Source of the DNA: Arcobacter sp. | GTDB taxonomy: Bacteria; Campylobacterota; Campylobacteria; Campylobacterales; Arcobacteraceae | Assembly: GCA_002869565.1 (NCBI GenBank) | Contig: PKUJ01000027.1 | Span: 160,368-224,367, forward strand | Length of the DNA: 64,000 bases | Direction of reading: 5' to 3' | Shown: piece by piece, positions 1 through 11,022 of the stretch | How the letters are laid out: each line of letters opens with the position of its first letter | Numbering within the stretch: the first letter of the stretch is position 1 | Translations under genes and position numbers: made by a program | The notes under the pieces: generated by a model | The model's input: the letters and a program-made list of their open reading frames with translations, nothing else | The model's database searches: none | Told to the model about the DNA's origin: nothing

Positions 1-1276
<1,276 letters not shown>

Positions 1277-1350
1277 TTAAATTTATGATAATTGAAACTT
1301 AGCTATATATACAGTTACACAAAAATGACTGTTTCAATTATTCACAATTA

Positions 1351-2472
1351 TTATTTGACATTACTCCATAAATCTTTGATAGAAGAGGGTTTTTGACTAG
1401 AAACATCAGTTTTCATGATCTTTTTGGCTTCTTTGTCTATTTTTGTTTCATTTTCATTTATTTTAGTGTAACTTTTTTTAACACCTTTATTTGCATTAAT
1501 ATTATTTACATGTGCTTTATAACTACTAGAAAATTTATGAAGACCTGTTTTATTATCTTTTACAAAATATAGATAATCACTTTTTACTGGAAAAATTGCA
1601 GCTTTTATTGCATTTAGACTAACAGCTGAAATTGGATTTGCAGGAAGTCCTTTATTCTTATATGTATTATATGAAGAGGTATCTTCTTTAATACGTTGGG
1701 CTGTTACTTTTACATGAGAGTATTTTCCATAGTTTAAAGTACCATCCATTTGTAGAGCCATACCTTTTCTTAGTCTATTATATATTACGCTAGATACAAG
1801 TGGCATTTCATCTACATTTGCAGCTTCTTTTTGGATAATTGATGCCATAGTTATATAGTAATACCATTTTTTCTTATCATAATATCCAAATATTTTTTTT
1901 GAGAATTCTTCATATTGTTTATTTGTATTTGAAAATAAATAAAATAAAAGATGGTCTTCTTTCATTCCATAAGGCAAAGAATAGGTCTCTGCTAGAATAT
2001 TCCCATCTGCTTTGTACGCATGTTCATTATATATCTTTTCAAGTTTTTTTTGTGATAGATTGAATCTTTTTGCTAATTGTTCTAAAAATATGTATGAAGT
2101 TTCACCTGGAATCAATGTTATATTTTTTAGTGCAGCTTTTGATTTTGTTAGTTTATACAGAAAATCTGCCTTTATCATATATTGTGATTTTAAATCAATC
2201 CAACCAGATTGTGGATAACCTAAAAAATTTATTACAATATTATCCAGCTGATTCAATTCATATCCGGTTTTATTTAAATGTGTTATAATACTTTTAGTAC
2301 TACCTTTAGGTATATATAATACTTTTGTTGAACTTAATGGTATATTCATATAAAACAATACTGCAATAAATGCTATAAGGAATAATTCGATAATGTTAAA
2401 AATTATCAAACTTACTATTACACTTTTACTGGTTCTCTTTTTTATTATTGGTTTTTCTCTGTTTTCAGGCAT
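1351..2472 (-). CDS. mltG: Endolytic murein transglycosylase MltG
   Basis: MltG is an inner-membrane lytic transglycosylase that cleaves nascent glycan strands and sets their length. The 373-residue product has one N-terminal membrane segment (about residues 18-42), a LysM-like region and the YceG catalytic domain with the IIQKEA motif holding the catalytic Glu and the following YNRL segment. Length fits the family. The start is uncertain: the ATG at 2472 has no visible ribosome binding site and overlaps the divergent AsmA-like gene by 80 bp. A TTG at 2409 would still keep the membrane helix and reduce the overlap to 17 bp. Confidence 0.9.
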   Translation of the reverse strand: MPENREKPIIKKRTSKSVIVSLIIFNIIELFLIAFIAVLFYMNIPLSSTKVLYIPKGSTKSIITHLNKTGYELNQLDNIVINFLGYPQSGWIDLKSQYMIKADFLYKLTKSKAALKNITLIPGETSYIFLEQLAKRFNLSQKKLEKIYNEHAYKADGNILAETYSLPYGMKEDHLLFYLFSNTNKQYEEFSKKIFGYYDKKKWYYYITMASIIQKEAANVDEMPLVSSVIYNRLRKGMALQMDGTLNYGKYSHVKVTAQRIKEDTSSYNTYKNKGLPANPISAVSLNAIKAAIFPVKSDYLYFVKDNKTGLHKFSSSYKAHVNNINANKGVKKSYTKINENETKIDKEAKKIMKTDVSSQKPSSIKDLWSNVK

Positions 2473-5377
2473 TAAAATTAATTCATTATCTTTTGGTGAT
2501 TTTTCGGTTTCGCAATTGTATTTAAAATTGGATAAAAAACTGATTTTAGAAGTTGAAGAAATTATATTTGAAGCAAAAAAATCACATGTTGAGAGTTCTA
2601 GTGACGATATTCAGCAAAATATTTCAAAACTTCAATATCTTCTAAAAATATTTCAAAAAATAGATATTGAAAGACTTAAAATAAAAGATAATGAATTTAC
2701 AATAGTATTAAATGATGAAAATTTGTACTTAGATAATAAGTTTGTAAATGTTTCAGCTAATCTTGATTTTGCAGGTTCAGATGTGATGTTAGATATTTAT
2801 TCTATTTATTTAAAAGATATAAATTTAACATTAATAGGTAAATCAAAATTTAATATTAAAAAAGAGGTATTGAATTTTTTTGGGACTTACAACTACGATG
2901 ATGTAGAAGGTGATATAAATATTCAAATGACACCTAAATTATTTGATTTTTATCTCAATACAACAAAAGAAATTAAATCAATTAAATTTTTAAAAAAGTA
3001 TTTTAGATTAGATAAAATAGCTGAAGCTTGGATGTATGATAATGTAGAAGGAAAATTAAAATTAAACTATTTATATGGAAAAATTGATTTAGAAAAGAAA
3101 CGTCCTATTATGAGTTCTTTAAAAGGTCAAGCTATTATAAGTGACGCAAAAATAAGATTTCATAAAGATGCTCAAACAGTTGATACTGAAAAACTTACAA
3201 TTGATTATAAAGGTGATAAATTATCTTTTGATTTAGTAAATCCAACATATAACAAAAGTAAAATTTATGGAAGTAAAGTTTATATTACAGATTTAACGAG
3301 CCTAAAAAAAGGAACAGTTGTTGTTGATTTGAAAACAAAATCAATGTTAAACAATGATATTTTAGAAATATTAAAAGCTTTTAAAATAAACCTTCCTTTG
3401 AAACAAGAAAGTGGTAAGTTGGATTCTTCATTAGTTTTAAAAATTCCATATTTAGCCTCACGCAAAATGGATATAGACGGTACTTTTGATGTAACTAATG
3501 CTGTTTTAAAATTAAATAATTTTGAATTTTTAGCAAAAAATGCAAAAGTAATTTTGAAAGATAGCCTTGTTTCTATTAAAAATTCTCATGTGATTCATAA
3601 AGATATGATAGATGCTAATTTAGATTTAAATATAAATACAAAAAATTCAACAGCTAGTGGAAAAGCTAAGATAAACTCTTTTAATATAGGTCAAGATGGA
3701 GAGTCTGTTGTTAATATTGAAGGGTTAGATACACCTTTAGAGATTGATTTTAAGAAAAATAAAATAATTGATTTAAAAATCTTAGAAACAAAACTTGATA
3801 TATCAAAAGATAATATTATTATTAATATAAATGATTTAATGAAAATATATCCTTATTCTAAGTTACTAAAAACTACTGATATAAAAAAAGGTGATTTACT
3901 TGTAACTGTACTTGATAAAGATAATATATCTTTTAATATAAATGCCAAAGAATTAAATTTTCCTTTTGAAAGAAATGGAGAAAAAATCACGACACTTAGT
4001 GCAAGTGGACTTATAAAAAATGATTCTACAACAATAGAAACAAATGATAATGATGTAAAAATTATTCTAAAAAAAGGTGAGAATACCTTATTAAGATTAG
4101 ATAATATTGATCTTGTATTAGATCAATCAAAAGAAACAAAATCATCAAAAGAGTTTCCAAATATTGATTTAGAGTTAAAAAATGCAAAAATTAAATTAGA
4201 TGAAAAACATATATATAAAACCTCTTTTGCAAATGTATATATAAAAAATGGAAAAATTAGTTTTGATGGCGAAGCTTTGGATTTAGATTTACCAATATCA
4301 AAAGATGGAAAAAAAGTACGTAATTTACTTCTTAATGGTACTTATGAGAATGATATTTTAAATATTAAATCAAAAGATAAAAACTTAGAATTGAAATATG
4401 AAGTTCCAAAAGAAAAAATTTCTATGAAATTAAATACTTATGATGTCCTTTATAATACTAATCAAGAAGAAGACACCCAAAGCAAAATAGGATATTACAT
4501 AAATGGAAAAAATTCAAATATTATAATAAATGATAAATATATTGCAAAAGCAACTGCATATAATTTTGTATTTGAAAATAATAGAACAGATATTAATCTA
4601 AAATATAATTTAACAGAATTTTTATATCATAAAGATATATCAGGAAATATAACACTTGATGCAAAAAATATGAATGATGTTTTTTTAAATTCATTGATGA
4701 ATAAAAACTTGATACAAGATGGTAATGTAAATCTTACCGCAAAAGGTAAAGATGGAAGGATCAAAGGTCATGCAGATCTTAAAAATAATAAGATAGTTGA
4801 TTTAGCTATTTTGAATAATCTTTTGATTTTTATAAATACTTCTCCTGCTTTAATTAACCCATTTTTAGCTATTCCTTCAGTCGTTGGAATGGCAACAACT
4901 GGTGGTTTTAATTTAAATGGTTATAGAGTAATTGAAGGGAAAATTGATTTTATATATGATTTTAAAAATAAATTTCTCAATATGAATAATATTGATACAA
5001 AGGGAAATGGAATTGATTTTAGTGGTTTTACTACAATAGATTTTAATAACTCTAAATTGGATGCAAAATTAAAACTTATTTTTCTAAAAGACTATTCTAA
5101 ATTAGTTGGAGCTATTCCTGTTATAAATTATGTACTTTTAGGTGATGAAAATAGAGTTGATACTGATGTAGAAATTTATGGTACTCTTGATGATCCTAAA
5201 TATAAAACAAAACTACTTGAAAATGGTGCTTCTGCTCCTGTAAATGTTATAAAAAGAATAATTAATTCACCTGCTAAAATTATAAAATCAATAGGTGATG
5301 GATTAAATAATCCTAAAAATGAAGAGAAAAATAAAAAGAATCAGGAAAAGATATTAAATCCTAAAAGAAACGAATAG
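2393..5377 (+). CDS. AsmA/YhdP-like envelope protein (DUF3971-type)
   Basis: A 994-residue protein with one N-terminal signal anchor (residues 4-25) followed by a very long, Lys/Asn/Asp-rich beta-repeat periplasmic region. The C-terminal part (NGYRVIEGKIDF, TKGNGIDFSGFTTIDF, AIPVINYVLLGDENRVDT) is the AsmA-like C-terminal/DUF3971 signature. AsmA, YhdP and TamB relatives form hydrophobic grooves that bridge inner and outer membranes and are linked to phospholipid transport. A role in lipid transfer here is inferred from family. The ATG follows AAGGAATAATTCGATA. It faces mltG and overlaps its annotated start. Confidence 0.82.
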   Translation: MLKIIKLTITLLLVLFFIIGFSLFSGIKINSLSFGDFSVSQLYLKLDKKLILEVEEIIFEAKKSHVESSSDDIQQNISKLQYLLKIFQKIDIERLKIKDNEFTIVLNDENLYLDNKFVNVSANLDFAGSDVMLDIYSIYLKDINLTLIGKSKFNIKKEVLNFFGTYNYDDVEGDINIQMTPKLFDFYLNTTKEIKSIKFLKKYFRLDKIAEAWMYDNVEGKLKLNYLYGKIDLEKKRPIMSSLKGQAIISDAKIRFHKDAQTVDTEKLTIDYKGDKLSFDLVNPTYNKSKIYGSKVYITDLTSLKKGTVVVDLKTKSMLNNDILEILKAFKINLPLKQESGKLDSSLVLKIPYLASRKMDIDGTFDVTNAVLKLNNFEFLAKNAKVILKDSLVSIKNSHVIHKDMIDANLDLNINTKNSTASGKAKINSFNIGQDGESVVNIEGLDTPLEIDFKKNKIIDLKILETKLDISKDNIIININDLMKIYPYSKLLKTTDIKKGDLLVTVLDKDNISFNINAKELNFPFERNGEKITTLSASGLIKNDSTTIETNDNDVKIILKKGENTLLRLDNIDLVLDQSKETKSSKEFPNIDLELKNAKIKLDEKHIYKTSFANVYIKNGKISFDGEALDLDLPISKDGKKVRNLLLNGTYENDILNIKSKDKNLELKYEVPKEKISMKLNTYDVLYNTNQEEDTQSKIGYYINGKNSNIIINDKYIAKATAYNFVFENNRTDINLKYNLTEFLYHKDISGNITLDAKNMNDVFLNSLMNKNLIQDGNVNLTAKGKDGRIKGHADLKNNKIVDLAILNNLLIFINTSPALINPFLAIPSVVGMATTGGFNLNGYRVIEGKIDFIYDFKNKFLNMNNIDTKGNGIDFSGFTTIDFNNSKLDAKLKLIFLKDYSKLVGAIPVINYVLLGDENRVDTDVEIYGTLDDPKYKTKLLENGASAPVNVIKRIINSPAKIIKSIGDGLNNPKNEEKNKKNQEKILNPKRNE

Positions 5378-5380
5378 TTT

Positions 5381-6586
5381 TTATTCGTTTCTTAGGACAT
5401 CAATTACATCAATATTTGTAGCTTTTTTTGCTGGATAGTATGAAGATACAAAGACAATAATTATTGCACCAATAACTATTGCTACAAAATCTAAAGTAGA
5501 TAAATCAAGTGGTAATTTTGAAGTACCATAAACATCCGCTGGTAGTGAGATTATTTCAAAAGTATCTAATAGCCACATTCCAAAAAAACCTAAAGCTACA
5601 CCTACTGCAATTCCTGAAAAACCAATAATAGTTCCAAGTTTTAAAAATATTGATTTAATCTCTTTGTATGAAGCTCCCATTGATAAAAGTAAGGCAATCT
5701 CTTTTCTTCGGCTCATTACAGTCATTAGAAGCGATGATATGATGTTTAATGAAGCAACTAGTATGATTAGCATTAAAACAATAAATAGTGCTTTCTTCTC
5801 CATTTCCATTGCGGCAAAGAAATTTCCATTCTGTTGCCACCAACCTACAACACCAGCCGTATGTGGTTTTAAAAATTCTTTTATCTTTTTGATATCTTCC
5901 ATTGCATTATCTGAATAGACATGAATACCATCAAAACTCTCTTTATTTTTTTTAAGTAAAGTTTGTAATGATTCAATAGAAGTATATACATAAGCTTTAT
6001 CATAAGCATGAAGACCAGATTTAAAAGAGTTTTTGTATGTAAATCTTTTTAGTTTTGGCATCATTGTTAATCCTGTTGGATTTAAAGATGTAAAATATAA
6101 GGTTACCTTACTTCCTCTATCTATGAAAAGATTTTCTCTAATTCCATCACCAATTATAATATCATATTTAGAGAGTTTTATATTATCACTAGCTTTTTTA
6201 TAAATAGAATTAATAGCTGCTTCTTTATCTTTATTTACTCCAAAAATCATACCACCATTCATATTATCTCCACTTTGGATAATAACTTGAGAAGAAAGAT
6301 AAGGTGAAAATTTCATAAGAGGGAACTTCTTTTCAAGTTCATTCAATAAATTTGTATCCACACTATTTTGAAATTTAGGATAAATAGAAAGAGGGTAGTT
6401 CATAGTAAAAAGTTTATTTTCAAACTCTTTTGCAGTGCCATTCATAATTGCCATTGTAATGATAAGTACCATTACTCCAACTGCTACACCTACAAATGCT
6501 AAGATAGCACTTATAGATATAAATGGATTCTTTTTGTCAAATTTTAAATATTTCTTGACAATAAAATTTACTAATTTTTTATTCAA
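5381..6586 (-). CDS. LolC/LolE-family ABC transporter permease (FtsX fold)
   Basis: Inner-membrane permease of the lipoprotein-releasing ABC system, which extracts lipoproteins and hands them to LolA. The 401-residue protein has one N-terminal membrane helix (about 22-48), a large periplasmic domain, and three C-terminal helices of the FtsX type with the SRRKEIALLLSMGAS loop that meets the ATPase. The start is TTG, two bases from the secA stop, with GGAAAC inside the secA end as ribosome binding site, so it is translated downstream of secA. lolA lies on the other side of secA. No LolD ATPase is in the window. Campylobacterota usually have one such permease, so C versus E cannot be assigned. 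Confidence 0.87.
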   Translation of the reverse strand: MNKKLVNFIVKKYLKFDKKNPFISISAILAFVGVAVGVMVLIITMAIMNGTAKEFENKLFTMNYPLSIYPKFQNSVDTNLLNELEKKFPLMKFSPYLSSQVIIQSGDNMNGGMIFGVNKDKEAAINSIYKKASDNIKLSKYDIIIGDGIRENLFIDRGSKVTLYFTSLNPTGLTMMPKLKRFTYKNSFKSGLHAYDKAYVYTSIESLQTLLKKNKESFDGIHVYSDNAMEDIKKIKEFLKPHTAGVVGWWQQNGNFFAAMEMEKKALFIVLMLIILVASLNIISSLLMTVMSRRKEIALLLSMGASYKEIKSIFLKLGTIIGFSGIAVGVALGFFGMWLLDTFEIISLPADVYGTSKLPLDLSTLDFVAIVIGAIIIVFVSSYYPAKKATNIDVIDVLRNE

Positions 6587-6587
6587 A

Positions 6588-9206
6588 TTAGTTTCCTGCT
6601 GCTAAACCTCTTTTTGGTCCACTTTTACCATGACAGAGTTTATATTTTTTACCACTTCCACAAGGACAAGGTTCATTTCTTGCAATTTTCTTTTCATTTG
6701 AAGCTAAATGTTCTTCATCTATATTTGTAATAAGGTTTTCAGTCGCTTCTTCCATTTCTGCTTTCATTTTAGCTAAAGCTTCTTGTTCTTTTTGTGCATC
6801 ATCTTTACTTTGAAGTTGAACTGTAAATAAAACTTTTATAATTTCATTTTTAATATTACCAATTAGTTCTATGAACATATTATATGATTCTTTTTTATAT
6901 TCAACTAGTGGATCTTTTTGGTTATAACCTCTAAGTCCAATACCTGTTTTAAGAGTATCCATTGAGTATAAATGCTCTCTCCATGCATTGTCTAAAATTT
7001 GTAAATATAGAACTCTTTCTATTTCACTTTTTTGTTCAGGAGCTGCAACACTCATTTTTTCTTCATAAACTTCTTTGATAATCGAAGTAAGTTTTTCTTC
7101 TAATTCTTCATAATCTTTAGAAACTATATCTTCTTCTGTAATAATTAGATTTAATTCTTCTTTAAATTTAGTAATAACAAATTCATAGTTGAAATCTTCA
7201 GAAGGCATTCCTTCTATAATTTCAGCATTCATTAATAAGTTTTGAATATATTCTAATCTGTTTTCATCAAGTTTTGACATAATGTCATATTCTGGATTTA
7301 ATAAATCGTTTCTGAATGAGTAGATTACTTTTCTTTGTTTATTAGCAACATCATCATATTCTAGTAAGTGCTTTCTACTTTCAAAATGCATTGCTTCAAC
7401 TTTTTTCTGTGCATTCTCAACGGCTCTTGTAACCATTTTTGACTCAATATGCTCACCTTCTTCAATACCAATTCTTTCCATAATACCTTTGATTTTATCA
7501 GAACCAAAGATTCTAAGAAGATTATCTTCTAATGAAAGGTAAAATTGAGATTCACCAATATCTCCTTGTCTTCCAGATCTTCCTCTAAGTTGATTATCAA
7601 TTCTTCTTGATTCGTGTCTTTCCGTTCCTATAATAGCTAAACCACCAAGAGATAATGTTTCTTCAGTTAGTTTAATATCAACTCCCCGTCCAGCCATATT
7701 TGTAGCAATTGTTACTGCACCTTTTTGTCCAGCATCTTCTACAATTTTACTCTCTTTTTCATGTTGTTTTGCATTTAAAACTGTATGAGGAACTTTTGCT
7801 TTTGTTAATAAATTATGTAAATGCTCTGATTTTTCAATTGAAGCAGTACCCACAAGAACTGGTTGTCCTTTGTCATGGTATTCTTTAATTTTTTTAGAAA
7901 CAGCATCAAATTTTTCTATTTCACTTTTATAAATTAAATCATTTTTATCAAGTCTTTGCACTTGAACATTTGTAGGAATAGAAACAACATCTAAGTTATA
8001 AATTTCAGCAAACTCTGTAGCTTCTGTTTGGGCTGTACCTGTCATACCTGCAAGTTTATCGTACATTCTAAAGTAATTTTGGAAAGTAATATCTGCTAAT
8101 GTTTGAGATTCATCTTGAATAGATACTCCCTCTTTAGCTTCTAAAGCTTGATGAAGACCTTCACTAAATCTTCTTCCTTCACTTAATCTTCCTGTAAACT
8201 CATCTACAATGATAACTTCATTGTCTTTAACAACATAGTCAACATCTTTTGCAAAAATATAATTTGCTTTTAAAGCTTGGTCCAGATGATGAGAGAACAT
8301 TGCATTTTCTAATGAGTATAAGTTATCTACTCCATAAAGTTTTTCAGCTTTTTCAATACCTTGTTCAGTAATTAATACAGATTTGTTTTTTTCGTCAACT
8401 GTAAAATCTCCAGTTGAATAAGGCTTTTCATCAGCAGATTTTGGCTCTATTAATTCACCTTTTTCAAGACTCATTGCAATTTCATTTGATTTTGCATAAT
8501 CTGCACTTTTTTGATTTGTTGGTCCTGAAATAATTAAAGGAGTTCTAGCTTCGTCAATTAAAATTGAATCCACTTCATCTACAATTACGAAGTTATGTTG
8601 TCTTTGAACTTTTTCTTCTAAATCGTAATGCATATTGTCTCTTAGATAATCAAATCCAAATTCGTTGTTTGTTCCATAAGTAATATCTGCAGAATATTGT
8701 TCTTTTCTTTCATCATCATCTCTTAAGTCACCAACAATAGCTCCAACAGAAAAACCTAAAAAGTTATATAAAGGTTCTAGCTCTTTTGCATCTCTACTTG
8801 CAAGGTAATCATTTACTGTAACAACATGAACACCTTTTCCACTCATTGCGTTTAAAATAACAGGAAGTGTAGCAACCAAAGTTTTACCTTCACCTGTTTT
8901 CATTTCTGCAATTCTACCATCATTTAGAACCATACCACCGATAAGTTGCACATCGTAGTGTCTCATGTTTAGCGTTCTTTTACTAGCTTCTCTTGTAATT
9001 GCAAATGAGTCATTTAATACTGCATCTAAATCTTTTTCTTCATTTTGAATTTGAGATTTTAGTTCATTAAAAGCATTTTGTAATTGCTCATCACTCATCG
9101 TTTCATATTGAGGTTCTAATAATGTAATAGCAGTCGCTCTTTTTTGATATCTTTTTACTTCTCTGTCGTTAGATGTTCCAAATACTTTTGAAAAAATATT
9201 AATCAT
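6588..9206 (-). CDS. secA: Preprotein translocase ATPase SecA
   Basis: SecA drives post-translational export through SecYEG. The 872-residue product has the full family layout: Walker [10 protein letters not shown] near residue 105, the [12 protein letters not shown] helicase motif near 208, the GMTGTA segment of the preprotein cross-linking region, the AGRGVDIKL and [16 protein letters not shown] motifs, and a C-terminal zinc finger [14 protein letters not shown] near residue 853. The ATG at 9206 follows AAAAAGGAACATATTTT. It leads a short operon with the Lol permease and is divergent from lolA. Confidence 0.98.
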   Translation of the reverse strand: MINIFSKVFGTSNDREVKRYQKRATAITLLEPQYETMSDEQLQNAFNELKSQIQNEEKDLDAVLNDSFAITREASKRTLNMRHYDVQLIGGMVLNDGRIAEMKTGEGKTLVATLPVILNAMSGKGVHVVTVNDYLASRDAKELEPLYNFLGFSVGAIVGDLRDDDERKEQYSADITYGTNNEFGFDYLRDNMHYDLEEKVQRQHNFVIVDEVDSILIDEARTPLIISGPTNQKSADYAKSNEIAMSLEKGELIEPKSADEKPYSTGDFTVDEKNKSVLITEQGIEKAEKLYGVDNLYSLENAMFSHHLDQALKANYIFAKDVDYVVKDNEVIIVDEFTGRLSEGRRFSEGLHQALEAKEGVSIQDESQTLADITFQNYFRMYDKLAGMTGTAQTEATEFAEIYNLDVVSIPTNVQVQRLDKNDLIYKSEIEKFDAVSKKIKEYHDKGQPVLVGTASIEKSEHLHNLLTKAKVPHTVLNAKQHEKESKIVEDAGQKGAVTIATNMAGRGVDIKLTEETLSLGGLAIIGTERHESRRIDNQLRGRSGRQGDIGESQFYLSLEDNLLRIFGSDKIKGIMERIGIEEGEHIESKMVTRAVENAQKKVEAMHFESRKHLLEYDDVANKQRKVIYSFRNDLLNPEYDIMSKLDENRLEYIQNLLMNAEIIEGMPSEDFNYEFVITKFKEELNLIITEEDIVSKDYEELEEKLTSIIKEVYEEKMSVAAPEQKSEIERVLYLQILDNAWREHLYSMDTLKTGIGLRGYNQKDPLVEYKKESYNMFIELIGNIKNEIIKVLFTVQLQSKDDAQKEQEALAKMKAEMEEATENLITNIDEEHLASNEKKIARNEPCPCGSGKKYKLCHGKSGPKRGLAAGN

Positions 9207-9302
9207 AAAATATGTTCCTTTTTGCCAAATCGTTCACAATACTTCTACTTTAATTTGGTATTAGTTATAATCGCAAGATTATATAAAAATTAAGGTTAAA
9301 GA

Positions 9303-9830
9303 ATGGTTTATAAGGTTTTATTTATATTATTACTCTCTATTTCTAGTATGTTTGGTACTATTAAATTTGATGAGTTAAAAAGTTTTAGAGCAAATTTTGT
9401 TCAAACAGTTGCCAATGAGTCTGGAAAAACAATAGAATATAAAGGTAAAGTATTCATAAAAAATAATAGAAAAGTTTTATGGAAATATGAAACACCAATT
9501 ATAAAAAATGTTTATGTTTTAGAAAATATTGCAATTGTAGATGAACCTGAGTTAGAACAAGCTATTTATACTACTTTAGAAAATAGTATAGATATGATTA
9601 AACTTCTAAAAAATGCAAAAAAAATAGAAGAAAACAAATATCAAACAAAGTTATATAATATAGACTATATTATAAGTATAAAAAATGACAAGATTAATTC
9701 TTTATCTTATACTGATGAATTAGCAAACAAAATTGTAATTTCTTTTTTAGATGCAGAACAAAATATAGAGATAGAAGATGATTTATTTAACTTTTTAGCT
9801 CCAGATTTTTATGATATTATAAAGAAATAA
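9303..9830 (+). CDS. lolA: Outer-membrane lipoprotein carrier LolA
   Basis: Periplasmic chaperone that ferries lipoproteins from the Lol permease to the outer membrane. The 175-residue protein has an N-terminal signal peptide (VYKVLFILLLSISSMFG) without a lipobox, then the LolA pattern FRANFVQTVANESGKTIEYKG and VLWKYETP. Length is slightly short for the family. A TATAAT-like box at about 9266 and TAAGGTTAAAG before the ATG support the start. It is divergent from secA, whose operon holds the Lol permease. Confidence 0.9.
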   Translation: MVYKVLFILLLSISSMFGTIKFDELKSFRANFVQTVANESGKTIEYKGKVFIKNNRKVLWKYETPIIKNVYVLENIAIVDEPELEQAIYTTLENSIDMIKLLKNAKKIEENKYQTKLYNIDYIISIKNDKINSLSYTDELANKIVISFLDAEQNIEIEDDLFNFLAPDFYDIIKK

Positions 9831-9857
9831 ACATCTTTTAGATATGATTCTAAATAT

Positions 9858-10186
9858 TAGGTACGACAGACAATAGCTTGGGGAAACTCAAGAGGAAAGT
9901 CCGGGCTGCTGTGAAGTATGGTTCCATTTAAAGAATGGCTAGAGTAATCTAAGGGACAGTGCAACAGAGAATAGACCGCCACAAAATTTATTTTGTGGTA
10001 AGGGTGAAACGGTAGAGTAAGAGACTACCAGCATTTTGAGTAATCTTAATGGCTTTGTAAACCCAACCTGCAGCAAGAAGGGGTGGTATAAACTTCACGT
10101 CGATTCCCTTCGCAAGATTGCTTAAGTAATTTAGCAACTAGATAAATTATTGTCAAAAACAAAACGCGGCTTATTGTCGTGCCTAA
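9858..10186 (+). ncRNA. rnpB: RNase P RNA (class A)
   Basis: The catalytic RNA of RNase P, which matures tRNA 5' ends. The universal core GAGGAAAGTCCGGGCT is at about 9890, followed by the ACAGAGAATAGACCGCC region, the GGTAAGGGTGAAACGG element and the CCAACCTGCAGCAAGAAG-like segment. The two ends pair as helix P1: TTAGGTACGACA at the 5' end with TGTCGTGCCTAA at the 3' end, with one G-U pair. The RNA is about 329 nt. End positions are set by P1 and may be off by a few bases. Confidence 0.95.
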
Positions 10187-10200
10187 TTCTTAAACACTCT

Positions 10201-10326
10201 TCATTGATTTTTAAAGAATCTATCACTTAAAATATCAAAAGGTATTTTTTCCTTTTGTTTTCTGTCTTTTGAAAATAAAAAAAATATAGGAATAAGTAAA
10301 AAAATTAAACTACTTAATTCTAACAT
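10201..10326 (-). CDS. Small single-pass membrane peptide, 41 aa
   Basis: The minus strand encodes a 41-residue peptide starting MLELSSLIFLLIPIFFLFS and followed by a charged tail (KDRKQKEKIPFD). The ATG at 10326 follows AGAGGAAATAATTG, a good ribosome binding site. The gene ends about 15 bp from the 3' end of rnpB and runs toward it. One membrane helix plus a basic cytosolic tail is a common small-membrane-protein design. I recognise no family. Position, ribosome binding site and amphipathic composition are seen; function is unknown. Confidence 0.5.
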   Translation of the reverse strand: MLELSSLIFLLIPIFFLFSKDRKQKEKIPFDILSDRFFKNQ

Positions 10327-10456
10327 CAATTATTTCCTCTATGTTATTAGATTTTTTCATAATTAGATATTAACATAAATAAAAAAGTATATTGAATAAT
10401 ATTACAATATGTAATGTTTTGTAGTTAAATTATATACAGAGATTAAATTTAAAAAA

Positions 10457-10481
10457 TTTAGACACTTTAAAAGTGTCTAAA
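10457..10481 (-). terminator. Rho-independent terminator of the small regulator gene
   Basis: An 11-bp perfect stem (TTTAGACACTT with AAGTGTCTAAA) around a 3-base loop lies just after the stop of the gene ending at 10487. Read on the minus strand, the stem is followed by a T-run (AAATTTTTTAAA), as expected for an intrinsic terminator. Confidence 0.75.
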
Positions 10482-10486
10482 TTATA

Positions 10487-10900
10487 TTAAAAGCCTGCAG
10501 AATAACCTCTGCTTGAATGACTTTTAATTAATCCATAATAAGTTTTGTCTCTAATTTGTTTAATCATATTTCTAAGAGTAAAGATAGATGTATTTTTATC
10601 TTTCCATGCATTCTTTTTGATTAAATCAACTTCAACTATAGTATTTTGACTTTTTAAGATAGTATGAAAAATATTCATTTGTGTTTTAGTTAAACCAACA
10701 TCAACATTTTTTCTATCAAAAACTTTTTTTAATACTTTATCGTAATAAAAACCTTTCCCTAAATCAATTCTACTGTTAATTTGTTGACTTAAAATTTCTT
10801 TTAATGTTTCTTCTATAGATAAATTATATTCTTTAGATTTACTCTTAAGAAATTTTTCCATATCTTTCGTTAAATCTATTGTTAAAATATTACTACTCAT
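10487..10900 (-). CDS. Small DNA-binding protein: RHH-like N-terminus plus OmpR-type winged helix
   Basis: A 137-residue protein with no receiver domain. Residues 1-42 (ILTIDLTKDMEKFLKSKS, then NLSIEETLKEILSQQI) have the strand-helix-helix look of a CopG/MetJ-type ribbon-helix-helix. Residues about 65-137 match the OmpR/PhoB C-terminal winged helix: LTKTQMNIFHTIL, then the recognition-helix region FTLRNMIKQIRDK and the terminal hairpin SHSSRGYSAGF. It is a single gene with its own terminator. It probably acts as a dimeric transcription regulator without phosphorylation control. The fold calls come from pattern only. Confidence 0.7.
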   Translation of the reverse strand: MSSNILTIDLTKDMEKFLKSKSKEYNLSIEETLKEILSQQINSRIDLGKGFYYDKVLKKVFDRKNVDVGLTKTQMNIFHTILKSQNTIVEVDLIKKNAWKDKNTSIFTLRNMIKQIRDKTYYGLIKSHSSRGYSAGF

Positions 10901-11022
10901 AACTGTTTCTCTCTTTTTTATTTTAATTATAACACAATTGATTATGAGAAAACTTAAAAATGAGACATTTGTGAGACAATTCTTGCTAAATTTTAATAAA
11001 TAATTTTTTCAGGCACTAAAAA

